Assembly (NCBI GenBank): GCA_944390675.1
Contig: CALXQR010000008.1
Coordinates: 1-64,000 of the forward strand
DNA length: 64,000 nucleotides
From: an uncultured Burkholderiaceae bacterium
GTDB lineage: Bacteria; Pseudomonadota; Gammaproteobacteria; Burkholderiales; Burkholderiaceae_F
Direction: 5' to 3'
In this document: positions 1-8,766 of the stretch, piece after piece
Numbering within the stretch: position 1 is the first letter of the stretch
How the letters are laid out: every line of letters starts with the position of its first letter
Notes under the pieces: model-generated
The model's database searches: none
The model's input: the letters and a program-made list of their open reading frames with translations, nothing else
Told to the model about the DNA's origin: nothing
Program-made: the position numbers and the translations under genes

Positions 1-161
1 AGCTGATAGCCCAAGGGCTGTTGTAAACCGGCCTAATGTCGAATTGCTTTGCAATTACGATAAATAAAAGCTTTCGGATTTAGCCGAGAGTTGTTTACTC
101 TGAACTCCGCTTCTTTACGTTTTTTGGGAATACTATGCGTACCGAATGGTGTTGTTTAAAC

Positions 162-195
162 AAAAAGCGCATTGCACGGATTACATGCAATGCGC
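162..195 (-). terminator. Rho-independent terminator of the dcu-lyase operon
   Basis: A 10-bp perfect stem (GCGCATTGCA / TGCAATGCGC) with a 9-nt loop is followed on the minus strand by five T residues. It lies about 24 nt after the stop codon at 219, so it closes the minus-strand operon. Confidence 0.85.
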
Positions 196-218
196 TCTAT
201 TTCCGTCAAAGGCTGACT

Positions 219-1619
219 TTAGACTTTGCGATAAGAAGCGTATTTATGAAAAAGCGCCTCCATTCGATCGTATTCAACTAAATTGTGAATATCGAACAAA
301 TCCTCAATCACATCTTCGGGTAGCACTTTGAGTTCAAGCGCGGCCTGTTTGCAGGTGAGGTCGTGATCAATCGCATAGTGAGCAACCTTGGTGCCGATCT
401 CATAGCCGAAAATTGCCGAAATCACTGTTGAAAGCGAAGCGGACTTCTCGGCTAATTCTTTGCAGTGCTCAGCATTAGCCTTGATGCCTTTAACGACTTT
501 TTCGACAAAAAGATCTATGGCCGAGGAGAGCATATCGGCGCTCGCGATAATTGAGCGGATGGGAATGCCCGATGCGCTGCCTAAATTGAGCCACCCCGAT
601 TGCACGCCCAAGACCACAGCGGTATTATTAGCGCTCACGCGGTTCGTGGTGCTGATCATGAGTTCCGTGTAGTCAGGTTCATCATCGTCTCTTTCAGGTA
701 ACGTGATTTCACGCAAACCGGTGCGCTCACCGCTTGCGATCATGCGGATATCGCGGGCAAGTTTCCACATTTGTGTGGAAAGCGCGAGGATATGCGCGTG
801 AGCGATGATGAGGCCGTCTATGGCCATCATGCCGTCAACTAAATCACCTTCAGCTTCCATAGGACGGCCCAAAACATCAGACAGGTGCTTATGGATCACG
901 GCTCTGAAGCCCGGCATGCAGCCCATGCCTGTGCCCACCGCCGTGCCGCCCAGACATGAGTGATTCCAGCGGGCCTGTTCAGTGATCAGGCGCTCTCTCA
1001 TCCGATCAATGCCGTGCGCGTAGCCTTCAAGCTCTTGGCCCAAGGTAATGGGAACGGCGTCTTGAATGCCTGTGCGGCCGAGTTTGAGCACGTCTTTAAA
1101 TTCATGGGCTTTTTCACGAAGCGCTTTGACACAGCGATTGGCCGATTCAATGACTTTCGCTAATTCCCAGTAAATAACGAGGTCCTTTGCCGACGGAATC
1201 ACGTCGTTACTGGATTGCGCCATGTTGACGTGTGTGTTCGGATGTACGCCGCCTTTGGTTTTGTCGCCCGTGAGAAGTTCGTTGGCACGGTGAGCGATCA
1301 CTTCGTTCACTGTTGCGTTAAGAGGAGTGCCCGAACCTCTGAAGATATTACATTGGAAGTTCCCGGCGAATTTGCCTTCGGCCACTTCCCAAGCGGCCTG
1401 TTCAATCACCTTAGCTTTTTCGGGATCCAGTGAACCAATTTCGAGATTGGCGCGCGCACAGGCGATCTTAATGAGCGCGACCGCTTTAATGTAAATCGGG
1501 TAATCGTCAAGCGTGAAGGGACCGACATCGAAAGCAACACGGTGGCGTTCAGCGACGCTGCCGTAATACGCTTCATCAGGAACCATCAATTCGCCTAAAC
1601 CATCATGTTCAATACGCAT
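219..1619 (-). CDS. Aspartase/fumarase-superfamily lyase, 'A' partner (catalytic serine loop lost)
   Basis: A 466-residue member of the aspartate ammonia-lyase/fumarase class II family. The start at 1619 is chosen because AGGAG sits 7 nt upstream and the protein then opens with the family-typical MRIEHDGLGE. Substrate-binding blocks are intact: SGT near residue 96, QSSNDV at 135-140 and GRTGIQDAVPITLGQE at 181-196. The position after GRT, normally His or Gln, is Gly. The expected mobile loop GSSxMPxKxNP after LREITLPE (about residue 309) is absent. An acidic stretch and STTNRVSANN stand there instead, so the general-base serine, lysine and asparagine of this loop are missing. The gene is 11 nt downstream of a partner with the opposite pattern. 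Inferred role: the substrate-binding half of a heteromeric lyase releasing fumarate. A homomeric, inactive or moonlighting role cannot be excluded. Confidence 0.8.
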   Translation of the reverse strand: MRIEHDGLGELMVPDEAYYGSVAERHRVAFDVGPFTLDDYPIYIKAVALIKIACARANLEIGSLDPEKAKVIEQAAWEVAEGKFAGNFQCNIFRGSGTPLNATVNEVIAHRANELLTGDKTKGGVHPNTHVNMAQSSNDVIPSAKDLVIYWELAKVIESANRCVKALREKAHEFKDVLKLGRTGIQDAVPITLGQELEGYAHGIDRMRERLITEQARWNHSCLGGTAVGTGMGCMPGFRAVIHKHLSDVLGRPMEAEGDLVDGMMAIDGLIIAHAHILALSTQMWKLARDIRMIASGERTGLREITLPERDDDEPDYTELMISTTNRVSANNTAVVLGVQSGWLNLGSASGIPIRSIIASADMLSSAIDLFVEKVVKGIKANAEHCKELAEKSASLSTVISAIFGYEIGTKVAHYAIDHDLTCKQAALELKVLPEDVIEDLFDIHNLVEYDRMEALFHKYASYRKV

Positions 1620-1630
1620 CGTTCGCTCCT

Positions 1631-2965
1631 TTATTTTTTCCGTCCCAAAAAGAAGGCGATTTTTTCGCAATCCATGCCATGCTGAGCCAGGGTTTTAACG
1701 TCAAAGAGACATCCTGCTTCTTTTTCCGTGTAAACGCCTTCTTTAACGCAAGCTTCCCGGCAGGAGAGATCTTCGGCTTTCATGCGGGCAAGTACCTTAT
1801 CTGCAGCTTCTTTACCTTTGAAAGCTTCTACAAGCTTCACAAGCGAGTAAGCCTTGGTGACATGCTCAACATTGACTTCAGTTTTCACCTTAAAGCCCGT
1901 GAGGCATTTGTCGGTAAAGAGCCGTGCGCCTTTACCTAAAATCTCAATGGATTCGATGAGAGTGATAAAGGCTCCGCCCATTTGGTGCGTGAGATCACAG
2001 TCCGCTTCGTTATAGGAGAAGGCGGCCATCTGTTCATTGGCGGTCACGAATTCAGACATTTGCCAGACCAAGTGACACATGCTGGGATTGATTTTGCCCG
2101 GCATGATGGTTGACCCCGGCGCGATCGCAGGCAACATGATTTCGGCGATGCCCGCGCGGGGGCCTGACCCATAAATCACAAACACGCGGCCGATCTTGCC
2201 GTTAATCATGGCGAGTGCTTTAAGGTCAGAAGTTAAATTCATGAGTTTTTCATTGCCAGAGAGCTCATCCAGAAGGGCGGACTTCTCAACAGGTTCATAA
2301 CCGCAGCCGGGGCGTTTGAGCTCAATGCCGACGATTTCAGACAAGGTCTTTAAAAGCGCTTTAGAATACGCACTTTCATCTTGAATGCTCACGCCAAAGA
2401 GTGTGGCGCCGGCGGTGACAAATTGAAAAGTCTCGCGGTCGCAAGCGATGCGGCGACAAGCGCGGCCAATAGCAAGTGAAAAGCCGCCAAACGTTTGCCC
2501 CCACGTGGAGACAGCGCTTTCCTGAAGATGCGTGCGCATCAGGCGAATCTCGTCTTTAAATTCAATTGCTTTTTTGGCAAGCGCTTTTTGCATGTAGGCG
2601 ATGCCTTCCAAAGCCTCTCCCAAGCGCTTATAAATGACAATCGATTCGACGGTTTGAGAGAGATCGGGGATCGATTGGAAAAGATTGACTTCAGAAACGC
2701 AAACTCCGGTTTCTTGTTCGGCATAGCGGTTAAATTGCGCGTTAAGAACAGTCAAATCGCTTTGCCAAATTTCAGTAAAAAGTTCTCTCGGGGGATTAGC
2801 GATAACAACGTCGCAGAGAGCTGCGATTTTTTCTGCCTTTTCTTTCTCAAGCAGTCCAAAGCGCGCATTGGTGAGCGCGTAAGCTTTTTTGACTGCGGAA
2901 AGCGCCTTGACAACATCCGGGAACTTTTCAAATGTTTTACCGGTAATTTTGATGTCTTCAGACAT
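1631..2965 (-). CDS. Aspartase/fumarase-superfamily lyase, 'B' partner (serine loop kept, other blocks eroded)
   Basis: A 444-residue superfamily member. The ATG at 2965 follows AGAGG by 5 nt; a GTG two codons upstream is the alternative. The third signature is present, APGSTIMPGKINP around residues 282-294, preceded by SGPRAGIAEIMLPA. The first two blocks are eroded: the SSND block reads QSIPDLS (98-104), and the GRTxLQDAVPxTLGQE block reads MRTHLQESAVSTWGQT (143-158). No SGT loop can be recognised. This is the mirror image of the gene 11 nt downstream, which keeps those blocks and lacks the serine loop. Active sites in this superfamily are built from three subunits, so the two proteins could complement each other. 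Third gene of the dcu operon, separated from the second by a terminator-like hairpin. Confidence 0.78.
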   Translation of the reverse strand: MSEDIKITGKTFEKFPDVVKALSAVKKAYALTNARFGLLEKEKAEKIAALCDVVIANPPRELFTEIWQSDLTVLNAQFNRYAEQETGVCVSEVNLFQSIPDLSQTVESIVIYKRLGEALEGIAYMQKALAKKAIEFKDEIRLMRTHLQESAVSTWGQTFGGFSLAIGRACRRIACDRETFQFVTAGATLFGVSIQDESAYSKALLKTLSEIVGIELKRPGCGYEPVEKSALLDELSGNEKLMNLTSDLKALAMINGKIGRVFVIYGSGPRAGIAEIMLPAIAPGSTIMPGKINPSMCHLVWQMSEFVTANEQMAAFSYNEADCDLTHQMGGAFITLIESIEILGKGARLFTDKCLTGFKVKTEVNVEHVTKAYSLVKLVEAFKGKEAADKVLARMKAEDLSCREACVKEGVYTEKEAGCLFDVKTLAQHGMDCEKIAFFLGRKK

Positions 2966-2989
2966 AGCCACCTCTTTTGAAAAGGTCTT

Positions 2990-3033
2990 TAAAACAAGAC
3001 GGAACCGGCGGTGCGGTGACCGGCGGTTCCGTC
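2990..3033 (-). terminator. Intra-operon hairpin with T-rich tail
   Basis: GACGGAACCG and CGGTTCCGTC form a 10-bp stem, with more GC pairing inside the loop, and TTGTTTT follows on the minus strand. It lies in the 95-nt gap between the argininosuccinate-lyase-like gene and the first lyase-pair gene. It may set a lower level for the two downstream genes or protect the upstream mRNA end. Confidence 0.6.
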
Positions 3034-3060
3034 AATAGGTCCGATTGCAGCTAAGGGGGA

Positions 3061-4569
3061 TTAGCCGGCAATCATCGCTTCAGTCAGAGCATCCAACTCT
3101 GCGTTGGCTTTAGCCAGATGGTCACGGCGTTCGGCGCAAACGGCCTTGTCCTTCATCATCTGTTCTTCAAGCACGTCGAGCTGGTGAGCGACTTCTTCCT
3201 TGGCCGTGCCGCCGATGATCTTCTTGGCTTCGGCGATGCGCACCGGATCCAAGGCTTCGCGGATCAATTCATCGGTCATCGTAGTTTCAAAGCCGAAGTT
3301 CGGCACGCTCACTTCATTGATTGCCTTGCGGTCGATGTCAGCGCAGCTCAAACCGCGGTCATACATGTTGCCGACGACACCCGCCACAATGTGGTGAGCT
3401 TCGCGGAAAGCGATGTTGTCGTGGCGAACAAGGTAGTTGGCCAATTCCGTTACCGTGCAGAAATTGCGGCGGGCGTGGTCAAGCATCACATCGCGCTTAA
3501 CCGTCATCGTGCGGACCGTCAATTCTGTCAACACAAAGTCACCTTCCATTTCGAGCATGGCAGCGCGTAAGTTCTTCGTGGCCTCAACGCTCGTGTCCTT
3601 GCTGTGCGAGTAGATGATCGTCTTCATGCAAGAGAGCATAGCCATGAGGTAGCCGTGCATGTGGCCGGCGCGGGCCTTGATGTGTTCAAGCGTAAAGGCG
3701 TTCTTCTTTTGCGGCATGATAGAAGAGCAGACAGCGCAGCTGTCGTCGACTTCAATGTAGCCATATTCGGGCGTGGCCCAAATGTAGAGGTCAAACGCTA
3801 AGCGCGAGAGCGTGTCAGCGGCAATCGCCAAAGCCGAGGTGATTTCCATGGCGTAGTCGCGCGAGGCAACCGTGTCGATGGAGTTGGCCATCGGTTTGTC
3901 AAAGCCCAACAGACGAGCGGTCATCGTGCGGTCGATGTTAAAGGAGGTCGAGCCCATGGAGCCGCCGCCCAACGGGCAGATGTTCAAGCCTTCCCAAGCA
4001 TTTTGCAAACGACGGTAGTCGCGTTCCAAACCGTTCAAAACAGCGGAGAGGTAGTGCGCCAAAGTAACCGGTTCGGAGGGCTGCATGTGGGTGTAGCCGG
4101 AGAAGACCGCATCATAGTTTTCACGAGCAACTTTCAGGAGCGTTTCGCGCAGTTTCAGGAACAATTCGCAAAGCGTGAGGTAGTAGTCGCGCGTATCCAT
4201 GCGAAGCACCGTTGCGCCCAAGTCGTTGCGGGAGCGGGCGGTGTGCTGTTGGCCGCCGATTTCCAAGCCAACCATCTTGATGAGACGGCGTTCAAGCGTC
4301 GTGTACAAGTCTTCGATGCCGGAGTCTTTCTTGAAGTCCGGAGCAATCGGATTAGCTTCGATTTCACGCGTAGCTTTCAAAATCGCCTGACACGTTTCTT
4401 TGCTGATAATGCCTTGCTTTTCGAGCATCAGGACGTGTGCGCGGTTAATCGTCAAATAGGTGAAGTAAGACGTTTCATAGTCGCTTTTAGCAACCGGGTC
4501 GTTAACGTACTTGACGACTTCCGGGGCGATCGGTTTGCGGATACGGCCGCGATTATTGTTTTCAGACAT
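3061..4569 (-). CDS. Argininosuccinate-lyase-family enzyme (first copy)
   Basis: A 502-residue protein of the argininosuccinate lyase branch of the fumarase/aspartase superfamily. Visible motifs are GGQQHTARSRND (105-116), GYTHMQPSEP (158-167, with the catalytic-site His at 161) and CSSIMPQKKN (281-290, with the base serine loop). All three active-site blocks are intact, so it should cleave an N-substituted aspartate to fumarate plus an amine. It is longer than usual ArgH (about 460), has two paralogues in the window and is coupled to a Dcu transporter rather than to arg genes. Arginine biosynthesis is therefore not the likely role, although argininosuccinate remains a possible substrate. Start supported by AGAGGTG 5 nt upstream. 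Only 13 nt separate it from the dcu stop. Confidence 0.85.
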   Translation of the reverse strand: MSENNNRGRIRKPIAPEVVKYVNDPVAKSDYETSYFTYLTINRAHVLMLEKQGIISKETCQAILKATREIEANPIAPDFKKDSGIEDLYTTLERRLIKMVGLEIGGQQHTARSRNDLGATVLRMDTRDYYLTLCELFLKLRETLLKVARENYDAVFSGYTHMQPSEPVTLAHYLSAVLNGLERDYRRLQNAWEGLNICPLGGGSMGSTSFNIDRTMTARLLGFDKPMANSIDTVASRDYAMEITSALAIAADTLSRLAFDLYIWATPEYGYIEVDDSCAVCSSIMPQKKNAFTLEHIKARAGHMHGYLMAMLSCMKTIIYSHSKDTSVEATKNLRAAMLEMEGDFVLTELTVRTMTVKRDVMLDHARRNFCTVTELANYLVRHDNIAFREAHHIVAGVVGNMYDRGLSCADIDRKAINEVSVPNFGFETTMTDELIREALDPVRIAEAKKIIGGTAKEEVAHQLDVLEEQMMKDKAVCAERRDHLAKANAELDALTEAMIAG

Positions 4570-4582
4570 TTAACACCTCTCT

Positions 4583-5896
4583 TTAGAACATAACAAATGT
4601 CAACAGATAAGCCGCGACAGTGGCGGTGGTGGTAGCCGTGACGCACGGCACCAAGAACGAGTGGTTGATCACGTACTTGCCGATGTGGGTCGTGCCGGAT
4701 TGGTCGAAAGCGATCGTGGAGACCACAACACCGGAGGTCGGCAGGAAGGACGTGCCGTTACAAGCCGGGTACAAGCCCAAAAGGGTCGGAGCAGGCATGC
4801 CGAGAGCAAAGCCCAAGGGGAGCACTGCACGAACCGTTGCGGCTTGAGAGTTCAAAAGCATGGAACCGAAGAAGATCACAAAGGCAAAGAGCCAGGGCAT
4901 GGTTTGGAGCAAACCGCCGATGTCTTCAACCCACACAGCCTTGTGTGCGGAAATGAAAGTGTCGGACATCCAGGACAAACCGAACACCGTGATCACGGCC
5001 GTGATACCGGCGCGCATGATGGAGCTGCTCATGGCGTTGGCAAGTTTCGGACGGCAGGTAACAAGGATCAAGCCTGCTGCGACGAACATACCGATCTGAA
5101 GGAACACACCCATGTTGATTACTTTGCCGCTGTTGGTGGTACGCATTTCCGGGAAGATACCGGTAATGACGACGCCGGCCACGCAAAGAACGAACAAAGC
5201 GGCAGAAAGACCAGCTTTCTTCGGAAGAGGCGGACGTTCAGCAGAGCTCACAACAGCCTTCACGAGACCGGCCTTCAAGCGAGCTTGGTATTCTTCGTCG
5301 TCCTTCAAATCTTTGCCGTAGCGAAGCATGACGGTGGAAACCACGACAACGGCGATCAGCGTTGCGGGGATCGTCACCATCAAAATGGTTTGAAGACCGA
5401 AGTCGTAACCGTTTTGGGTGTACAAACCGATCAAAGCAGCCGTACAAGCGGCCACAGGACTTGCCACCAAGGCTTGCTGAGCGGCAACGCCTGAAGCGGT
5501 CATCGCGCGTTCCGGGCGGATGCCCACGCCGTGAGCCACTTCATAGATCACGGGCATCAGGGATTGGGCGATGTTAGCCGTGCCGGCCAAGAAAGCAAAG
5601 AACCATGTCACCAGAGGCGCAACGTAAACGATGCGGTTCGGGTTGGCACGAATGATTTTTTCAGCGATTCGCACCATGTAGTCGACACCGCCAGCGGCGT
5701 CCATCACAGAAGCGGCGGTAGCCACGGCGATCATGATGAGAAGCACGTCAGTCGGGGCAGAGGTCGGCGTCAAGCCGAAGACCGTCACCAAAAGGAACAG
5801 ACCGATACCGCCCCAAATACCGAGGCCGATACCGGCATAGCGGGCACCGATGGCGATAACACCGAAGACCACTATAGCTTGCAAAATAACGCTCAT
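4583..5896 (-). CDS. dcuB: Anaerobic C4-dicarboxylate antiporter, DcuA/DcuB family
   Basis: A 437-residue, highly hydrophobic protein with the Dcu family layout: an N-terminal GARYAGIGLGIWGGIGL-type segment, ASVMDAAGGVDYMVRIAEKI, then RANPNRIVYVAPLVTWF. In this family the inner-membrane carrier exchanges fumarate, aspartate or malate for succinate during fumarate respiration. The ATG at 5896 is preceded by GGAGG with 7-nt spacing. It is the first gene of the minus-strand operon with three lyases. This implies import of an amino-dicarboxylate or fumarate and export of succinate made from the lyase product. A DcuB-like identity is favoured over DcuA by the FGLTP segment, but not proven. Confidence 0.88.
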   Translation of the reverse strand: MSVILQAIVVFGVIAIGARYAGIGLGIWGGIGLFLLVTVFGLTPTSAPTDVLLIMIAVATAASVMDAAGGVDYMVRIAEKIIRANPNRIVYVAPLVTWFFAFLAGTANIAQSLMPVIYEVAHGVGIRPERAMTASGVAAQQALVASPVAACTAALIGLYTQNGYDFGLQTILMVTIPATLIAVVVVSTVMLRYGKDLKDDEEYQARLKAGLVKAVVSSAERPPLPKKAGLSAALFVLCVAGVVITGIFPEMRTTNSGKVINMGVFLQIGMFVAAGLILVTCRPKLANAMSSSIMRAGITAVITVFGLSWMSDTFISAHKAVWVEDIGGLLQTMPWLFAFVIFFGSMLLNSQAATVRAVLPLGFALGMPAPTLLGLYPACNGTSFLPTSGVVVSTIAFDQSGTTHIGKYVINHSFLVPCVTATTTATVAAYLLTFVMF

Positions 5897-5933
5897 TTGG
5901 ATCCTCCGAAGAGAGCAAAACAAGAAAGTTAAA

Positions 5934-5950
5934 TAGATCAGGTTGATCTA
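5934..5950. promoter_or_regulatory. Palindrome TAGATCA-N3-TGATCTA in the dcu/M20 divergent promoter region
   Basis: A perfect 7-bp inverted repeat with a 3-bp centre lies 38 nt upstream of the dcu start, in the 223-bp divergent gap shared with the M20 peptidase gene. It is suitably placed for a dimeric regulator, for example the LysR protein encoded at 12613-13653. The regulator assignment is a guess. Confidence 0.4.
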
Positions 5951-6119
5951 AGCCCTATTGAATAACAATTCGGTGGGTGAGCCAAGCAGTAGCGGTATTT
6001 GCGAAAACTATTATGCGCAGATTGCATAAAGCTTTAGGGTTAACCTTGATCGGTCTGATTTTGGTTTGCAAAAGCCTAAACTGAGTGTACCGCTAAGTCT
6101 TTTTTTGGGAGCTTCGATC

Positions 6120-7361
6120 ATGTTGGAAAACAATGTGTTAGAACATTTGGCGCATCTTCGAGAAACGCTTTTGGGATTGTCCAAAATTGATTCTGTGACA
6201 CCGCCTTCAGACACAAGAGAAATTGTTCGGTTTGTCGCTGAACAATTGCGCGGATTGAATAACGTCGACTTCAAGATTTATTCTGAAAAAGCGCCGATAG
6301 AGAATATCGTTGCGCATGTTAAAGGCAATGGTCCCGGTAAACACCTGATGCTCAACGGCCACTTGGACACGTTTGAAGTGGTGCAAAAGGAAAACTGGAA
6401 GCACGATCCTTTTGGCGGAGAAGTGGAAAACGGCCGTCTTTACGGGGTCGGCGTGAGCGACATGAAAGCAGGCTGCGCAAGTCTTTTGGAAACATTCATC
6501 CTTTTGGCAGAGCATCCGGATAAGTGGTGTGGCGAAGTGACACTGATGCTCGTAGGCGGTGAAGAGGCAGGCGGCCGATACGGCACGCAATATTTGCTTC
6601 AAAGTTACCCTGAGTGGCAAAAGGTTGATGCCTGTCTTATCGCGGACGTGGGCTCAAGCCGCGTGATTCGCTATGGAGAAAAAGGTCGCTATCGTTTCAA
6701 GATGATGGCGCACGGCATTCCCGGGCACGGCGCGCATATGCACAAAACCAAAAATGCCATTGATTTGTTGATTGATGCGATAGTGGACTATCGGGAGACA
6801 GTTAAAAAGCTTCCAAAGCACAGTGACCCAGCACTTATTGAGAGAATCAAAGAAGCGGGTATTGTCTCTGAAACCGTAGCGGGAAAAGGCGAAACCGATA
6901 CGCTTTTAAATGTCACTAGCAATATCGGCGTTTTCAGGGCGGGCAGCGCGCCCAATTTGGTGCCGGGTTATGCGGAAGTCATTATTGACTCTAGACTGCC
7001 GATCGGAGTGGATCCTGAAGATGTCGAAAGCGTTTTAAAAGAAATATGTGAACGTCATCCCGATATTACGTTTGAACGAATGATGACGTGCGAATCACTT
7101 TACTCAGACCCGGATCATCCGTTTTTGAAAATTTTGAAAGATAACGCCGAAAAGGTGTTTAAAGCGCCTTGCGCGACTACTATCCGTGTAGGCGGCACAG
7201 ACGGTAAACACGTCAGACGTTACGGCGTGCCGACGTTTAGCTGCGGAGTTGAAGGCGGCAATATGGGGGCGCCCGATGAGTACGTGGACTTCCAAGAGCT
7301 GGAACAGTGCTTTGAAATCCATGCGCGAAGCTGCTTTGAATACCTAAAAAATAGCATGTGA
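6120..7361 (+). CDS. M20-family metallopeptidase/deacylase
   Basis: A 413-residue member of the M20 family (acetylornithine deacetylase, succinyl-diaminopimelate desuccinylase, carboxypeptidase G2). The zinc-ligand motif GHLDTF has His81 and Asp83, the bridging Asp is in GVSDMKAG (114), and the catalytic Glu pair is in GGEEAGG (148-149). A C-terminal GGTDGKHVRRYGVP carries a further conserved region. Start at 6120 is chosen for GGGAG 8 nt upstream; an in-frame TTG at 6066 has no ribosome site. No signal peptide, so cytoplasmic. It is divergent from the dcu-lyase operon, so it may hydrolyse an N-acyl or dipeptide form of the dicarboxylate substrates. Substrate unknown. Confidence 0.85.
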   Translation: MLENNVLEHLAHLRETLLGLSKIDSVTPPSDTREIVRFVAEQLRGLNNVDFKIYSEKAPIENIVAHVKGNGPGKHLMLNGHLDTFEVVQKENWKHDPFGGEVENGRLYGVGVSDMKAGCASLLETFILLAEHPDKWCGEVTLMLVGGEEAGGRYGTQYLLQSYPEWQKVDACLIADVGSSRVIRYGEKGRYRFKMMAHGIPGHGAHMHKTKNAIDLLIDAIVDYRETVKKLPKHSDPALIERIKEAGIVSETVAGKGETDTLLNVTSNIGVFRAGSAPNLVPGYAEVIIDSRLPIGVDPEDVESVLKEICERHPDITFERMMTCESLYSDPDHPFLKILKDNAEKVFKAPCATTIRVGGTDGKHVRRYGVPTFSCGVEGGNMGAPDEYVDFQELEQCFEIHARSCFEYLKNSM

Positions 7362-7527
7362 GATATTTCAGGCGATCTTTGGAAATGTAAATTATTTATC
7401 ATCAACGTCGTAAAACCACCTTCATTCATGAAGTCGATTTAAGATGTCAATCCACAGAATTGCTAAAAATCAAATCTATGTTATCCGACAGTTGAATATT
7501 GAGATCTAAATATGATACGATCCGGTT

Positions 7528-8766
7528 ATGTCTATTGTATCGTATCAATTCAGGATCTATCCAAATACCTCTCAGCGTCAATCTCTGATTGACCACTTCG
7601 GTTGCGCCCGTTGGGTTTACAACCGCTATCTCTCTGAAGCTCACGATTGTTACGAAGCAACCGGCAAAGCCATGCGACGCAACGATTTCATTGTTCGTTT
7701 GGTTCACTTGAAGAAAGACTATCCTTGGCTCAAAGAAGTCAACTCGCAATCACTTCAGATGGCCGCCCGAAACGCCGACCGCGCTTTTGTGAATTTCTTT
7801 GAAAAACGAGCTAAGCGTCCCCGATTTAAAAGCAAACACACCTGCAGACAATCCTTTCAATGCCCACAACACTGCAAAGTTCTCTTTCCAGAGATAGGAA
7901 CAAAAGGGCATATCGTCTTACCGAAAATCGGTGCTGTCAAAGCAATTTTGCATCGACGCTTCAACGGTACGGTTAAAACTGTTACCGTTGTTCGTGAACC
8001 TTCCGGCAAGTATTACGCAAGTGTTTTGGTGGATAACGGTCTAGTCGCTTTAGCGCCGGACATCATAGATTTTGAACATACAGCAGGAATTGATGCGGGG
8101 ATCAAGACGGCTTTTACCGTAGTAAGTCAGAATGGCACAGAAAAGATCGATAGTCCGTCATTTTTGAAAAAGAGTTCTGAACAACTCAAGAAGCAACAGA
8201 AGCGTTTGTCCCGATGTAAACGTACTGTAACCTTTAAAGAAAACGAAAAAGGAGAAAAAATCAAAGAGGTCAGCGTCTCGAAACGTTACGAGAAGGTTAG
8301 ACAAGAATTAGCCCGCACGCATGAAAGAATCCGTCATAGACGGAAGGATTGGATCAATCAGGTGACACGGCGGTTAGTTAACGATAGCCAAGTAACAACC
8401 TACGTGATTGAAGATCTGAACCTAAAAGGAATGGTGAAAAATCACCATTTAGCCCGAGCCATTTCTGACGTCGGTATTGGGAATTTCTACCGGGCTTTAC
8501 GTTACAAATTAGAAGCGGCAGGGAAAAATCTGGTTGTAGCGGGACGGTGGTTCCCGTCAAGTAAGCTATGTCCGGAGTGCGGGACAAAGAAAGAGAGTTT
8601 GACACTGAGAGAACGACAGTGGAGCTGTGCGCACTGTGGTCATGAGCATGACCGAGATGAAGCGGCGGCGAAAAACTTGCGTCATTGGGTCAAACTAACG
8701 GAGATTGAAAAACACCGATACGGCCGGAACGGTCGTGCGCTGGAAAGGGAAGCGATTCCCTTTTGA
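7528..8766 (+). CDS. tnpB: TnpB RNA-guided nuclease (IS605 OrfB family)
   Basis: A 412-residue protein of typical TnpB length. The RuvC-like catalytic residues are all present: Asp189 in AGIDAGIK, Glu295 in VIEDLNLKG and the Asp in HDRDEAAAKN (about 375-377). A zinc ribbon CPEC...CAHC lies at 348-370. The N-terminus (SYQFRIYPNTSQ) is the usual OrfB start, so the nuclease looks intact. TnpB proteins cut DNA guided by an RNA made from the right end of the element and favour element retention. No tnpA lies nearby, so mobility would need one in trans. The start codon is in the loop of a possible 9-bp hairpin, which could limit translation. Confidence 0.92.
   Translation: MSIVSYQFRIYPNTSQRQSLIDHFGCARWVYNRYLSEAHDCYEATGKAMRRNDFIVRLVHLKKDYPWLKEVNSQSLQMAARNADRAFVNFFEKRAKRPRFKSKHTCRQSFQCPQHCKVLFPEIGTKGHIVLPKIGAVKAILHRRFNGTVKTVTVVREPSGKYYASVLVDNGLVALAPDIIDFEHTAGIDAGIKTAFTVVSQNGTEKIDSPSFLKKSSEQLKKQQKRLSRCKRTVTFKENEKGEKIKEVSVSKRYEKVRQELARTHERIRHRRKDWINQVTRRLVNDSQVTTYVIEDLNLKGMVKNHHLARAISDVGIGNFYRALRYKLEAAGKNLVVAGRWFPSSKLCPECGTKKESLTLRERQWSCAHCGHEHDRDEAAAKNLRHWVKLTEIEKHRYGRNGRALEREAIPF

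Noticed and set aside
1-161. Possible gene or RNA at the left edge
   Set aside because: No frame with similarity and no tRNA-like cloverleaf was seen; only the operon terminator that follows is supported.
219-1619. Calling this gene aspA outright
   Set aside because: The catalytic serine loop is absent, so a stand-alone aspartase assignment would be unsafe.
3061-4569. Calling this gene argH (arginine biosynthesis)
   Set aside because: Three paralogues exist in the window and this one is coupled to a Dcu carrier with no arg genes nearby, so only the family level is claimed.
4661-5494. A 277-codon plus-strand open frame opposite dcu
   Set aside because: It is antisense to a clear Dcu carrier, is rich in charged residues with no family pattern, and has no ribosome site. 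It is a shadow frame.
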